Both the position numbers and the translations under genes were made by a program. From Protula sp. h YS-2021 (lineage: Eukaryota > Annelida > Polychaeta > Sabellida > Serpulidae), in the NCBI GenBank assembly GCA_949752745.1, contig OX457027.1:92599725-92663724 (forward strand): DNA of 64,000 nucleotides. Direction: 5' to 3'. The notes under the pieces were generated by a model, which saw only the letters and a list, made by a program, of their open reading frames with translations, ran no database searches and was not told the DNA's origin. Positions 1 to 12,930 of the stretch are shown one piece after another (the stretch's first letter is position 1; every line of letters begins with the position of its first letter).

Positions 1-3000
1 TTACATTATTCAAAAGAAATGTAGACAATATATGCATGCATATAAATTAAAACAAACAAACATCTGTCATTTAAGCCAAAACATAGATATCTACCTGCAC
101 GTCTCTATATCGAACGTTCATATATATTTCTGCCGTGTCTGTTTTTTGTCCGCTGTCTGTGTGGTGTTCGTAGCAAACTGGCGTTAACAAACAGAATCAG
201 TACTTATAAATATCAGTAACAAAAACCCTGCTTCATCTCTTGTTATTTCTGTAAAATGTGAATAAATGAAGACAAAACTGCAGAACAGCTTTAACAAGTG
301 AGCAATAGCCATTTACATTTCAGCAAAAACGTATATATTATTGGTCTGAGAAGATTAAGAAGAGAATTTAATACGTTTTGAATGCCATATCCTTTTAATT
401 CACAGACCCTTTCGTTAAAAGAAAATTTATCAGCAGCTGGTGATTTATGGAAATGTTTTTGAAATATAACAAAGAATCAAAAGATTTGTCCCATGAAAGC
501 ATTTCTTAACCCTTTAAGGCTTGGTGATTCTATTGTGGTTTAAAGAAACTACAGTAAATGAAAAACCTTTCTTTTCTTAAGTTAAAATAAAAATTCGAAT
601 ATAATATAAAGACAATTTATCTGTTAAAAAAGTTGACAAGGCATTCTAACATGCGGCTTTTGCAGAGGACGTTGCTTATCCTTCACATTGCCACGTATAC
701 AGCTTCACACATCATTTTACACATTTCATCTGTCAACACATATCCAATGAAAGCTGTCGTATCAGCACCTGTCATTGGCAGGGAATGCTCAACCTCTATA
801 AAGATCAAAACTATTTGGTAAAAATTATTAGTAAAATGCAACAGAAATGTATTAGAAATATTGATCAGGTGTCGTCTAATATTCTAATGATTTTTTATTT
901 TATTGTTGGTAAAGACATTATATGGAGGCATCCTTGTGTCAGACACAATACAAAGAAGTTATCCGCATGAGTCTTATGGTTTCAATAACCAGCAACGATG
1001 CCCAAAGTTGATAGTTGACTAGCTACACCCACGAGTTACAAGCCGTTTTTCTCTTTCTACTGTGAAATAATTTTCTTAAAACATAGTGTTGTATATTAAG
1101 AAAAATGATATTTATATACCCTATTTATGAGAATCCTCAGTATGAAAAAACACCCGTATGTCGAGAAACACTTTTCGCCATCTGGTACAGAGCCAGATCA
1201 ATTGGAGTTGGGCACGATAAGCAATTACATTTTGTCAGGTTCCACCTCCTCTGACTTGGGTTGTCCTGAAATACAGATATGGTGTTAAAATTCTTTTCCA
1301 GATATATCCACTGCCTGCAATTAAATTCCAAATTGCCTAACTTCAATAAACCACAACAATCTCGTATCGCTAAAGCACACGTTAGAAACCTCAGTTCTTA
1401 AAAGTCACTCTTTATACTCCATTTACATTGATGTATTATGCACATATGCGCATCTTCGTCGTTCCTATAATCTGAAAACAGCCAAGAGGTTTACACACGC
1501 TTTGATAATTTCATAGCTGTAAGTGTATTGTAAGTCTATGTTGTAAGGCCCTCAAAAAGAGTTCATCCAAAAACTCTGATTTGTTCAGATCCCTGCGGCA
1601 GGCGTTGTCAGTTTTACATGACCAAGTTTTCATGTTACATGAGTTTTAGCCCTACGGCTATAAATTTTCCAACGTATCAAATTCACAATTTTGTACATCA
1701 GTATGCATACTTTAGCATGGTATGGCTCCTTTCTGTCTATCAAATGTTCTGGTTCATTAGGCCCCCTTTGCTGACAGTTCAGAAAAGTAAGGAGACGATG
1801 ATTGTGTTGCTGGCGATGATAATTATAATTATAGTAATACTGATGCATGTCGTTTTCGCGTACTTTTTTCAGTTTATCAAGGGAACTAATTTGTGACAAT
1901 TTGTATTGGGCGGAAACATTTTGCAGAGACTAACTAAATGTCTAATTTATCTGCCTTTACTTTGTTTTGGAATTTATTTTCACAAATGGCATTGAAGTTG
2001 AAATTTTGTGAATTCAAGAAATCACATTTATAAATAAACAAAGCAAAATCCCTGCCGAGCTGATCAATGCGCTTTATGGATACAGGAACCACAAAAACGG
2101 TGATAAGATATCCTCTTCCTGGAAACCACGCCACAGAAAGCAATCAGTGAAGTTGTTTACATGCAAAGACTGTATGTTTACAATCTTTACTAAAGGGTTT
2201 TAAACATAAATTTGCATTTAGAAAATATTTTATGAATGCCAAACTTTTTCTGTAAAATTTTAAAACTTCACATTTTTATCTTTGATTCAAATGAATTTGA
2301 TTTTTTTTGAAGTCACATTTTCAAATAATGTATTCGCCTTCTTTATCTGTATTACAAATAAACTTTAAACATATGAACTAAAACCTGTCAACCCTGTCAA
2401 CTGCATCCTTGCGAGAACAAACTTGGATCGTGATGGAAGTCGAAACAGTTAGTTTTGTACTGCATTTTTATGAAACATTTATGAAACAAGTTTTACATAA
2501 TTCGGTTATCTACCACCTTTATCTTGGGATGACCTTCACGGGACAGGACTTTGATAGAATCGAACTGTTCTGTACTTGAAAATGTGGGACACATGCATTT
2601 AAAAATTTCTATATTTCAAACTTTTATTCAAAACGTCAGTACTTTCCAACCGGCTGCTTCTCAATTGAAATTTTAAATTGCTTGTCTTGTATCTCTACGG
2701 TATGTTAAAAAGGCTTAGAGGAAGTTATATTAAGAAACATGGCAACAGGATAAAATATGTTAAGCATTTAAAAATGACAAGATAATATCAATATTTATTT
2801 ATTTTTAAAGCACTGGGCATGGTCCTTCATATCATAGAAAGAATAATAACCCAAGATACTATAAACTGTGATGGAAAATGGAAAATCTCAGCAATTCAAT
2901 ATATTCACATAGAATGATACATAGAAGTGAACAGGATGACTTCATTTTAATCATTTCCAATTTCTTTGAAAAAAAGTTATTTTATCGTTGTTTAAATAGA

Positions 3001-3720
3001 TCACATGACGCGGATTTGTAAATTAACACCAATGAAAAGCTAGTGCAAGGAGTTGATCATTTTAAATATAGACATTCCATAGTATATTTAACAACGTAGC
3101 CATGCTAATCGCAGCACAACCAACCGTGATGTAACAAGCTTACAGCACACACACACTGTAATTGTGCACACACTGTAGATAGTTGAACGACCAATCGCAA
3201 TAACCATGTTCTTCAATGGAAAATTTAAATATCCTTTCGCTGCAAAATTAATTACACACATAATAGAATATCAGTCAGATATATTACAATGTGTCTCTAT
3301 CAAATATTCTCCTTCTAGCTCCATTTGTTTTGGGGTAGTTAGCCGGACAAATTGCAATAGCTGAAGGAAGAATCAGACGGAAAGGCATCGTGTTCATTGA
3401 TTTATAAAAAAACTGGCATAATTTTAGTTTTCTCCGATGCTGGGCCCTCTTTCGTACCACCATGACAAGTACGATGTCATTGCCTTAAGAACTTTACTTT
3501 CATGTTTGTTTTCGATCTTTTGTTGAGTGGTTAAATGTTTTGATTATTGTGATCTGCAAGCAGATCTTCTCGCAGTTCTGTCGGACTGTTCTTATTGTAC
3601 TGGAGTATTTTGGAGTGTTATCATTATCAAATCTATTTCCGTTACCTAAGATAAATATTGTGGGAAAGGATGATTGAAACTGTCTCACAGGTGGTTTTGT
3701 TGCGTGAAAAGTGATCTGTT
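1..3720. repeat. Duplicated non-coding block, copy 1
   Basis: Aligns along nearly its whole length with 51260-54050 and, in its first kilobase, with 37640-38360 plus 45184-45450. Anchors include TCAGGCATCCTTGTGTCAGA-like text near 930, a GATCAGGTGT motif near 865, and the 3000-3700 tail. Short ORFs on the minus strand (1899-1630, 1346-1137) recur in the 51.8-52.3 kb copy but are broken or short; I see no confirmed gene. Copies have diverged by many point changes and small indels. Confidence 0.75.
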
Positions 3721-4089
3721 TAGCACTTTTTATATTGCTGCTTACTGAGAGCTGTCAATAACTTTTGCCTTTAAGGCTTATATTAGGTAATTGCTGGAAA
3801 TTATAGTTTTTTGTTGTAAAACAATTTCTCAACTACAATTCTATTTTTCTTTTTAGTATCTGAGGAATAAATAAAGCTAGACTTTTCGTATTAGAGATTG
3901 CATCAATAAATAAATAATTTTGCTTGAAAGAATAAGTATTGTACTCTAAGTGGTACATCATTTCTGAGTACTGCCAACAGTTTTTAATTATATTTAATGT
4001 GATTGCTTTGAGGCATCCCTTTTAAATGTGACCAGAAGACAAAAGTGTTTTGCAAGTGGTGAAGATATTAATTGTATCTCTTGTTTTCT

Positions 4090-4270
4090 CACACAAAATA
4101 CAGAGCGTTTTCTTTCTTTTTGGACACCATTTGTTTCTGATAACCTTGGTTTGAGTTTACCTGAATGTATTGGCCAACCTTATTTGTTCCAGCAGTCTGC
4201 GTCCCTCCTCCCCATCCAATACCGATGGTGGTTTTGATAAGGGAACGAGCCTAGCTGTTGTAACTACCAT
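4090..4270 (-). pseudogene. Duplicated discoidin-like remnant, copy 1
   Basis: The same segment recurs at 47140-47320, starting with GACACCATTTGTTTCTG. The minus strand reads W-G-G-G-T-Q-T-A-G-T-N-K-V-G-Q-Y-I-Q before a donor-like CAG/GTAAAC, which resembles the W-T-A-G-S-N-x-x-Q-Y-I-Q region of F5/8C domains. No complete domain surrounds it. Confidence 0.3.
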
Positions 4271-4517
4271 CTGGATAACTCTGCTGCAATGTCTTTAAGG
4301 ACCAAAGGGAATAACATCAGCTGGAAATTTGTAGTCGTTTCTAGGAAAATGACCAACTTTATGATCTTGAGCACGACAAGGAACAACCTTAACGCTCACT
4401 TAACTTCTTTTAGATATAAAAGGTGTAAAACCAAGCCAGAATTGCACTTTCTGGTGTAGCAGTAGGTTTCCGAGGTTCCCGAGTCAGATTTACTTCTCCT
4501 GAATTCATTTTTATTGT

Positions 4518-4558
4518 TCACTCAACGGGTTGTAGTGAACAATAAACCCGTTGAGTGA
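4518..4558. repeat. Perfect 14-bp hairpin
   Basis: TCACTCAACGGGTT at 4518-4531 and its exact complement at 4545-4558, separated by 13 nt. Origin unknown; no recognisable element ends flank it. Confidence 0.7.
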
Positions 4559-4907
4559 CGATGAAGTAACTGTGTTGTACCCTTTTATTGTATAGTAGTG
4601 TCCACTGGCGTGTGTAACTTAACACATTTTTGTTTACTAAAAACCGAATGTCTGGTAACCAATCGTAACCAGCCTTTTGTAATGCTAGTCCTGAAATAAA
4701 GTGTTCATGCGGTACACAACGCTGTCACACTTCTACGAAAATTCTGCCAACACTTGACAAATCAGTAAGTTGACCCGTACTTTTTTCCAGTGTGTATTTA
4801 AGTACACAAATATAACATCAAGTGTTTCCTTCGGAACAGAATAGGGTTATAAGACAAAAGACTTGTCTTGTTGTTAACTACTAGACATCCAACGTGCATA
4901 ATGTTTT

Positions 4908-5420
4908 TTATATTCCAATTCCATCACACGATACGATTCCACATGTTTTTAATTTTGACGGAGCGCTCAACATCCTAAGTTTACCACAATCTTTGCAGAA
5001 ATTGTCTGGTTCACAGTTTTTACAGTTGTATTTATGACAATGGCACCTGTCTCCGAAAAACTCAGATTCACCATAGTACTCACAAATTTAAGCCAGTTGG
5101 TGGTACGCGTGTTCTTTGCATATTTCTCACTTCTCTCAGATCCTCTTCTCTCAACTAGCTTTCCGTCATGCGTTCATTAAAATGCTGGATTTTCAATGGT
5201 TCGAGACTCTTCACTCGCTTTCCTTTTAACGGCTAAGCAACTTTTGGTATAATTTCTAAAAAAATATTTCCAATTCCACATCATTTAGGTTAATGTAGTT
5301 GTTGTACGTGTTGCTATCCACTTTTCAGCAAACCAAATGACTGCAATATGTTTATCGTCAGAGAGTTTGAGTTCATATTCCTCATCACACACTTGGTAAC
5401 TGTTAAAACATTTATTAACC
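4908..5420 (-). pseudogene. Decayed ORF with Cys-rich, zinc-ribbon-like tail
   Basis: The last ~60 codons (about 5093-4908) are open and contain R-C-H-C-H-K-Y-N-C-K-N-C then F-C-K-D-C-G, a dense Cys/His cluster typical of metal binding. Upstream on the same strand, other frames give protein-like pieces (C-F-N-S-Y-Q-V-C-D-E-E-Y near 5400; W-F-A-E-K-W; K-R-K-A-S-E-E), separated by stops. It is probably a dead transposon or host gene; no family was recognised. Confidence 0.35.
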
Positions 5421-5900
5421 CACATAACAAGTGAGAGAGCAATCTATCTTGACCCACGTAAAAGACATGCAAAGCGCCTAAATGCCCTTTCTTCCACAGA
5501 GACTTGTAAGTTGTCGTTGATTATGAATGATGCGTTCATGGTTACCTTCATGGTTGTTACTGGTGAGTGGCGCTAAAGTTTATTCCTTTTTATTAGTTAT
5601 TTAAAGGGTAGTTTAAATATTGTTAAGCGCTGACAGGTTATTGCCCAACACCAATGCCGTATCGGTATTTTAACTTAGAGTCAGTCGCTTAGGCACATAG
5701 ACGCTTAGCAACATCACCATCCAGGTGCCCATTTATCTAAGTAATTAGCCCCTGCTCATCAATTCCAATTTTTTAATCATAAGTTTCTTACAAGTGCGTT
5801 AGCAAGCGAGTGGCACAGCAAAAATAAATAAATAATTAAATAAAAAGGTTAATTAAAGGACGATAATTATAAAATTAAAAAACTTGCTTCCAGGATAACA
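5421..5900. other. No gene recognised
   Basis: Plain AT-rich spacer between the Cys-rich remnant and the gag-like remnant. I see no coding or repeat signal. Confidence 0.4.
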
Positions 5901-6880
5901 TCTAAAATAGGTTCTGAAAATGCGCAAGAAACCTTCATGAGGGTAAACAAAGTAAAAGAAGAAACGATAGATTTACTCGTGAAAGACTTGCTCGATGATC
6001 TTGAGCTGTTGCAATACATAGACAACAGTTATATTAAAAAGCTCAAAATAAGCACTAGCCAGTCTATAGCTCTCACCAAAGCGATCTCCAAATTAACCCA
6101 AAGCGAGGTCGAGGCGTGACGTCCCCCTCCCAGCACAACACCCGACAGTCAGGCTATTCTCGGAGCGCCGCCAGTTGTAGCTGAGGACATCCGAGGGGAG
6201 AATATAGAAGTGTTGCTCCGCGACGTCCAGGCCGCAGACGCATTGATCGGCCAAGCAAAGAAACAGAGGAATCCTTGGCTAGAAGGCAGGCCAGCAGTTA
6301 ATTCTAAGGCTCTTCTTGTACAAGATCTTTGCGATCTTGTGGTAACCCCCCCCCCCAATTTTGGAGTGTGAAACTTGTAACTAGTGGCCAGAAGCGACAA
6401 CAGGCTAAGGATACTTCACTGAAGCAGTATATGGTGGGCTAAACTCGAATTATCGCCCAGCTTATCCAAACGGGAAAGTTGCCGTGCACGCCGAAAGCAA
6501 TATTGGGATACTTGAGATATCAAGTCAAAATAGGGCATATCTCCAAACTTACCCAAAAGACCTCATGATGCTATTTGACCAGGAGTACCGTCTCAAAGAA
6601 TCAGCAGGCCAACTGCAGTTTAGCGAGGATTCGCTCCATCTTGGCCTTAAATATCTCAACCGCCGTAACAGCGTCGCCGCACCCAGCAGACACCCAACTC
6701 CCCAAAGTATCGCAGCGGACACGAAAACCGTCAGAGAAATATGCCGCAACTTTGAGACACCGAATGGGTGTACCAGACAAGTGTGTAAATACACTCACGT
6801 TTGTATGAAACAAGGCTGTAACAAGTCCCACACTGAGCACTTGATCCGCAGCCGTTGCTGCCACATGATGCCATAGAATT
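5900..6880 (+). mobile_element. Retroelement gag-like remnant with CCCH-type finger
   Basis: Three successive frames are protein-like: 5937-6119 (charged helix, L-V-K-D-L-L-D-D-L-E-L-L), about 6123-6370 (P-P-V-V-A-E-D-I-R-G-E-N-I) and about 6440-6876. The last includes L-F-D-Q-E-Y-R and a finger C-x8-C-x4-C-x3-H (at about codons 96-110 of the 6484-6876 frame) followed by a second Cys/His pair. Base composition is visibly richer in G+C than the surroundings. The layout recalls gag-like ORFs of tyrosine-recombinase (DIRS/Ngaro-like) elements, but no RT or recombinase is present. It is dead: several frameshifts, and poly-C at 6348-6358. Confidence 0.4.
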
Positions 6881-7600
6881 GTTAACGAATCATATTTTCA
6901 CTTGGTTGAAGATGCCACAGAATTTTTAACCAGTCCTATTTGATTCCTCACACCAATAGACTATGAACCTCTTTCTAACAAGTTGTTTTACTTCAGGAAG
7001 CCATTCGTTTTCTGTTTTTGCCTAGCTTCCTGTATAATAAACCTTTGGTAAGGAAGATTCAGTTCTTGACATTCATCCTTAAATAAACGGAAAAGAATAT
7101 TTAAAGAAATTAAAGCATGTGCACGTGACCATTTTTAGTAAATGTCTTCCCGCCATCGATCTTTATTTTCTACTTGAGTGATAAAATATCCACGTAGCGT
7201 TCCGCTCCTTAAATATTTTCACTAGAGCTCTGTCTTTCTCCATTCTATATTTTAATGAATGTACTATGTTACCCCTTATATACCCTTAACAGCCCTCGGG
7301 TGAACAAAATTCACCTCTAGTTCAATTGGTGAGAAAATGGATGATATTGATGTAAAATACCGATATACAGATAACGGTACCAGTTTTGCTTTAAAACAGT
7401 ATTCTTTCCAATTTACATTTTATAAAGCTTTTACCGCAAGCCCCCTTCATTGATAGATATAAGAGAGTGTGTGAGGAATGACGTAAAATAAACACCGTGA
7501 AAGCCTTCAGACAAAAGTGAGGGGGGAACGAAAAAGGGGAAGCAAATTAATTATTCAATTTCATTTAACAAGGATAATGAAGGGGGTAAAAATACGAAAT
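6881..7600. other. No gene recognised
   Basis: AT-rich spacer with short purine runs near 7520-7540; no supportable feature. Confidence 0.4.
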
Positions 7601-7614
7601 AATGCTGAGCATTA

Positions 7615-8130
7615 CGTTAAGAAGAATTTTAGTTCGTGATGTCACAAGTGACGTCATCAGCAATGTCACCAATAAACCCGTAAAGTCTTATACTATGGTG
7701 AACCGCGCAGTTGTATTAATAGATGAGCTTTAAACTGTTAGTACAAGACGTCATTGTTGACGTCATCTGTGACGTCATCAATAACACACAAAGTCTTCCT
7801 GAATACTATGAAGGAAAGATGGCCAAAATCGACATAGTAGTTTTGCTCAGTTATGCTCAATTAAAACTTTTGGTAAATACGTCATCCGTGCCGTCATCCA
7901 TGAATACGTAATATCTTCCTGAATACTATGGAGAAAAGATGGCTGAAATTGACTGCGTAGTTTTATAGATATATACTTTTAAAATGTTTAGTATATGACG
8001 TTATCAGTAAAATGTTCCTGAATAACATGGTATAGAGATGGCTGAAATGGATCGAGTGGTTTTAAAGATATCCACGTTTGACATTTTTACTAGACAACGC
8101 CATCCGTGACGTCAATAATGACGGCTGAAC
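7615..8130. repeat. Degenerate tandem repeat rich in CRE palindromes
   Basis: About four units of ~120-150 bp sharing a GACGTCAT core, CTTCCTGAATACTATGG and GATGGCTGAAAT-like text. Perfect TGACGTCA occurs at 7649, 7758, 7770 and 8107, plus near-matches (AGACGTCA, TACGTCAT). These are consensus CREB/ATF sites; whether they act is unknown. Confidence 0.6.
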
Positions 8131-8342
8131 GTGCTCGGATGGGTGGACGAAAATTTATGGGCACTTTGACGAAATCAGGTCAAGGTCAAAAGTATATGTG
8201 TACTTTCACGTGAATGGATGCAGTGTCCATGGCATCCAGTAGTGCATTTGACCTTCGTTGGGGTTTGACGATACTGTTTCCTCGCTGAGGATTTGACGAA
8301 ACTGTTTTATAGCACAGAGTTTGAAGACATTAAGGTTAGGAG

Positions 8343-8938
8343 GTTCTTACCCACAATCCCACTTCCAGAAACTGTTTTCATATCATTTCAGAAAACTGTT
8401 TTCATACCCATATTTTATACATTGAGTCAGCACATTTATTACTTTTTCAGTTACTTATTTTCCTTTTAACTTTCTTTCATTTGTTTATTTGTTATTTTAT
8501 CATTTGTTTATTTATGTTTTCATCTTTGATTGTTTCATATCCACGTCTTATACACATAGTCAGCACATTAATTTTTTGTTTACTTACCTTTCTTTTAATT
8601 TTCTTTCATTTGTATATTTTTTATCTTGGTTTTATTTTATTATTTATCTTTTTTTCATATTTTGTTATTTTTCGTTAGTTTATTTATTTTATCTTTTATT
8701 TGTTTATATTTTTACTTCTTTATTGATTTTTTAAAATTTTTAATTTGTTTATTTCTTTTAATTTAATTTAAATTGAGACCCATAAATAAAGGTATAAAAA
8801 CAGTTTCCGGAAATGATATGAAAACAGTTTGGATGCAGTGTCCTTGAATGAAGTCATGGTAATAGGGACCTTGACCTTCACTCTCTATACGTATAGAGCG
8901 GGGTTCTTACCCACAATCTCACTTACAGAAACTGTTTT
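8343..8938. mobile_element. MITE-like element with 34-bp inverted repeats
   Basis: Inverted arms at 8369-8402 and 8797-8830 match at 32 of 34 positions. A 36-bp direct repeat (GTTCTTACCCACAATC...) sits at 8343-8378 and 8903-8938, overlapping the left arm. The interior is strongly T-biased on the + strand and contains an internal duplication (TCAGCACATT at about 8428 and 8562). It has no coding capacity. A perfect 16-bp palindrome lies at 8883-8898. Confidence 0.5.
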
Positions 8939-8949
8939 AAACTCGCTTC

Positions 8950-11900
8950 CGGGAACTGTGTACGCTCTTGTGTGGGTCACCATGTCCTGAAAAATTAGCA
9001 TTGGATAATAAATCAATTCTACACTTTTTGACATCATAACTTGGTTAATAAAAACAAGGTACTATTGTTTCTCTACGCAGGAGATGTCCACTGCTCTCTT
9101 CATCTTCATAGTTTGCCAGTGCCAGATCCATCCACATCCATGTTCCACATCCATTTCACATCCATATTCCACCTTCCTTCATTGCGTAATTATACAAGTC
9201 TTCCGGGAATATGGCATACTGGTATCATTTTGATCTTTTCCGTGGCTCTATAAATGACACAAGTACAAGGTATGCTTAAGATATTTTGCAGTTATTATTT
9301 AAAGTATGCTTCATAAATATTTAATTTCCTTCATGTAACCCCTAAAATATGAGAATAAATAATCTCGCTTAAATCTGTTTTTGTGGAAAGATTTTATTTG
9401 GATGATAACGCTAAGGATCACAAGGATCAAACACAAAATTTGTTATATAAACAATTGGTATCTATATGCTGTTGCTTACACCTAGTTAACTGCCATGCAG
9501 ATAAGTCTTCTTAATTGTTAATGTACCGACGTCGAACACATGAAAACTCTTATTCAATGTAAAACGCTAAATAACAATTAAATATCTAAATTTAATCTCG
9601 ATCAAGATTAAATGGCAATCAAGAAGAAAGACCCATGGGTCAAATTTATAACACTCTAAACATCGTATAATGTGTCTATTTCTTTATATTTTATGCACTA
9701 ACTTACTTGTACGACATGTCAGTTCCTCTTCCGTTTGGTTGTTGCCACAACATTGTGCAAAATACTCAACATTTTATAATTTTTATCAAAAACATCCCAA
9801 ATATTTATAAAATTTCCTTGTTACACCATTCCTTATAAAATGGTTGACTACCACATCAGATATTTCTATTGTCGTGGAAATCATAAAAGAGTATATAACA
9901 TTTCTTTGTAGAATGTAGGAATAAACATTTTTGATATATCATAATTTGGGTGTAGTGTTAAATTCAAGCCACCACAACGTTCAAAATAATTCACCTGTTA
10001 CATTGTTTCATTTTAGTCAACCTCGCTAACCATACCAGTTACGTTGCTAGGCCACCAGAAGACATTTGTTTGAGTTGACTACTCTGTTTATTACTTCATA
10101 CGAAAGATACATAAAGTCTTTCAATATTGTGCTGCAAATCTTTTTGAACGTGCTTCCTATTTTCAGTTTTCTGTATAGATGATATTATTGAAATTTAAAC
10201 GAAAGAATAATAACTTTGTTTAAAAAACTGACCGAAAGACTTTTATTTTGGATAGGTGCGTTCGTTTTCTGTTTATTTCTTCTTAATTCGTTTGAAATAA
10301 GATTTGAGCTCAGCACTGAAGACATATTGATTCTCCACCCCATTTCGCTATGTTACATGTGCCAGATGCTCTGCTGTAACTATTGTGCTCTTTTTGAAAA
10401 TTATAATCTTTGCTCGAACGTATGCAAACGTATATAAATTCAGTACCGCTGACACGGGCTGGAACATCTTTTCGTACAACGTATCAGAACAACGGTATTA
10501 CTGACAAACAGGTCTCTACCATTGACGTTTTGTCAATTTCAGATCAGTCCAATACAGGTTATATTTTTGACTTGGGATATCAACATGAACATGAAAATAA
10601 ACACTGCTCTGTTTATCATTAGGTATAGAACTGACAAAAATTCAGAGGAGAATATAGTTTAACCAGTCAGTATGGCTCCAATCCCACATTGCTTTAAATA
10701 CGGAAAAATGCAATGTGTCTAAGAAAAGTGAAGTGAATAAACAACGCAATGTTTGGAAAAACGATGAAGAACTTAAGAAAACATGTTAACGTTGAACTTG
10801 TGCACACCGAAAACGTTTAAAGAAAGTAACAGCAAAAACAACGTTTTGCGCTTTCAAAACTCTTAATCCTGACTTAACAGCAATACAGTTAAATCGGAAC
10901 TACTTTTGAATAAACCCAGCTATATAAGGTTTGCCATTTCAGACATTTAAAAATTTCGATGCATAGCTTTCACTCTAATTATATTAAGCGAACTTATGTT
11001 ACAACGTAACATTTATCTTTGGCTCTCACCTTGCCTTGTGCTTGTGGTATGAGATACGGACAATATTTACCACGACATTTCTCTAAATTTATAGCATTTT
11101 GAGAGTGGGAGTGTGACGTTACTCAATTCTCACGTTTTGGTTCGGTTTGGTACCTTTTTGCTGTTAAATTTGTGCGAAATGGTTTTGTATTTAGTTAAAT
11201 AGTTCCCACATGACAAACAATAAGTCCTTTTAGTTATCTAATTGGAAACAAAAACACCAATCCAAAACATTTATAACGCTCACACTGATAAATTAGAGAC
11301 TAATTTTTTTTAACAAAGCACCATCACTTTTACATTTATTCGGTGACGAAACACCAAAAACAGGTCTCCCTAAAAACCTAATATTGAAGAGAGAAGTCGG
11401 AAATATAGTATTCAAGTCTGTCCGTCTTTCTGTCGACAATTAAGGTACAAGAATTTGTGCAATATGTTTCGAAAATGTGGGGCCGAATATAGCTCCTATG
11501 AGTACGCTAAAGTGTTTCCAACCATTTGTAGATGTGCAAGACATGCATTGCTTATAGATACGTCAATCCGTTTAAGATATTCAAAAATATTTTAAAAATC
11601 ACAGAAACTATTCTTAAGCAGTAATTATCTCAAAAAACAATCCATACACGCATTAAATTATAGCGTATCCCATAACTATCATCACAGTTTTATCCTGACT
11701 TAAGTTTAACACAGAGCAATCATTACAGTTCTGTTGTAACTTAAGAGCATTAAATAAGTTTCTTAATTATAAAGTACGCTTTGCAGCAGGGTCGGCAGTA
11801 AGGTGCATTTGTCTGCCATTCATTTTAATCTACAATAACTTGTGAACCTGGTCAATAACTGCCATCCCAGTTCCTTGTGAAAATAATATTGCTGTCACGG

Positions 11901-12500
11901 TTTTCACCAGTGGTTCATTAAACTGAATATTAAGACGTGTGTGACTCTCCTTGGACAGACTAATAACATCCGCGCTGTGGTCTAATGTTAAGTCATATAT
12001 CTTTTAGACCATATCCATTAGAATAGCCTTCACGAGAAATATAGTTTCCTTCGTCTTTCATGTATATTCGAGTTCCTTGAACCAGACAGAGTGTGGGGCA
12101 ACATGATCACGGTTTCTGACTGATACCCTCTACGTAAAATCCTTAGGGTTGCTATTATGTTTTTTTTTCTACTGCATGCTGACAATGTAGCACGGCTACA
12201 CCAAATATCTCTGGTATATCTTCGAACATAACATTATCTGCTGTGCTACTCAGGAGATCAGATTGTAAACACGAACGATTTCATGTCCGATTTTTGTTGT
12301 TTTCAGAGTTTCGTTATGACAATAACAAAGGAATTTACTGTTACAGTGTATACACTATAACTTGGTCTCAAACATACTTAAACATACATAAATGTAAGTA
12401 CATCGGGTGACGGGGAAAGCTTGACATTAATTAACACCGTCAATACCTTTCGCAAATAGCAGTTTAAAGGAGCCTTCTAGTTCGAACGCATTCCCATCCA
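8950..12500. other. No gene recognised
   Basis: AT-rich DNA with only short, unconvincing ORFs on both strands. No repeat family identified. Confidence 0.4.
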
Positions 12501-12516
12501 TAGTCCAGGCATAACG

Positions 12517-12930
12517 TTAAACAAGCCTAAAATTTGCAGCTTCTGTTTTGAACAAGGGCATCCGCATCTTTATAATATAGTTGACTCTGTTTCTGGCCCT
12601 CTTTCGGTTCCTCGGAATTGTTTTATAAAATATCAGAAAAGCTTCATATAGATAATTGTCTGATACGGAAGGTGCCATTACTGTTTGTTTCAAGCTGACA
12701 TCACATTGTCTAAGTATAGCAGGCAGAGGTGTGTTCAGCAAAGTAACTCCAGCAATTGATGTTACAAGTGTTACATCAAATCCAATAATCCAAATTCTGA
12801 ATTCTATGGGAGCACCTCTTGTTATTTGACTAACTGGTCTGTAATATGTCCATTCAATTGTTTGTACAACTTCATCCACATATCTTGATTGAAATAATTT
12901 AAAATTAGACTGGTATCCTTCAATAGCATA
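12517..12930 (-). pseudogene. Polinton/Maverick-type capsid-like remnant (F54H12.2-like)
   Basis: The minus-strand reading frame from about 12930 resembles the N-terminal portion of the F54H12.2-like virion or capsid-like proteins found in Polinton/Maverick elements. It has a tyrosine-pair and S-Q-I-T-R-G-A-P-I-E-F entry motif, then a Q-x-D-V-S-L strand and a later N-Y-L-Y-E-A motif. The order agrees with the family, but the middle is shortened, and the continuation after about 12620 moves to another frame and ends early at 12520. It is a dead, partial copy. No terminal inverted repeats, integrase or polymerase of such an element were found nearby. Confidence 0.5.

Noticed and set aside
1630..1899. 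Minus-strand frame shared between duplicated blocks (also 52061-52324)
   Set aside because: Similarity is explained by DNA duplication; the frames differ in ends and contain a His/Tyr-rich run from a GAT/ATT repeat.
8481..8734. Hydrophobic, Phe/Leu-rich + strand frames
   Set aside because: Produced by the T-rich interior of the MITE-like element.
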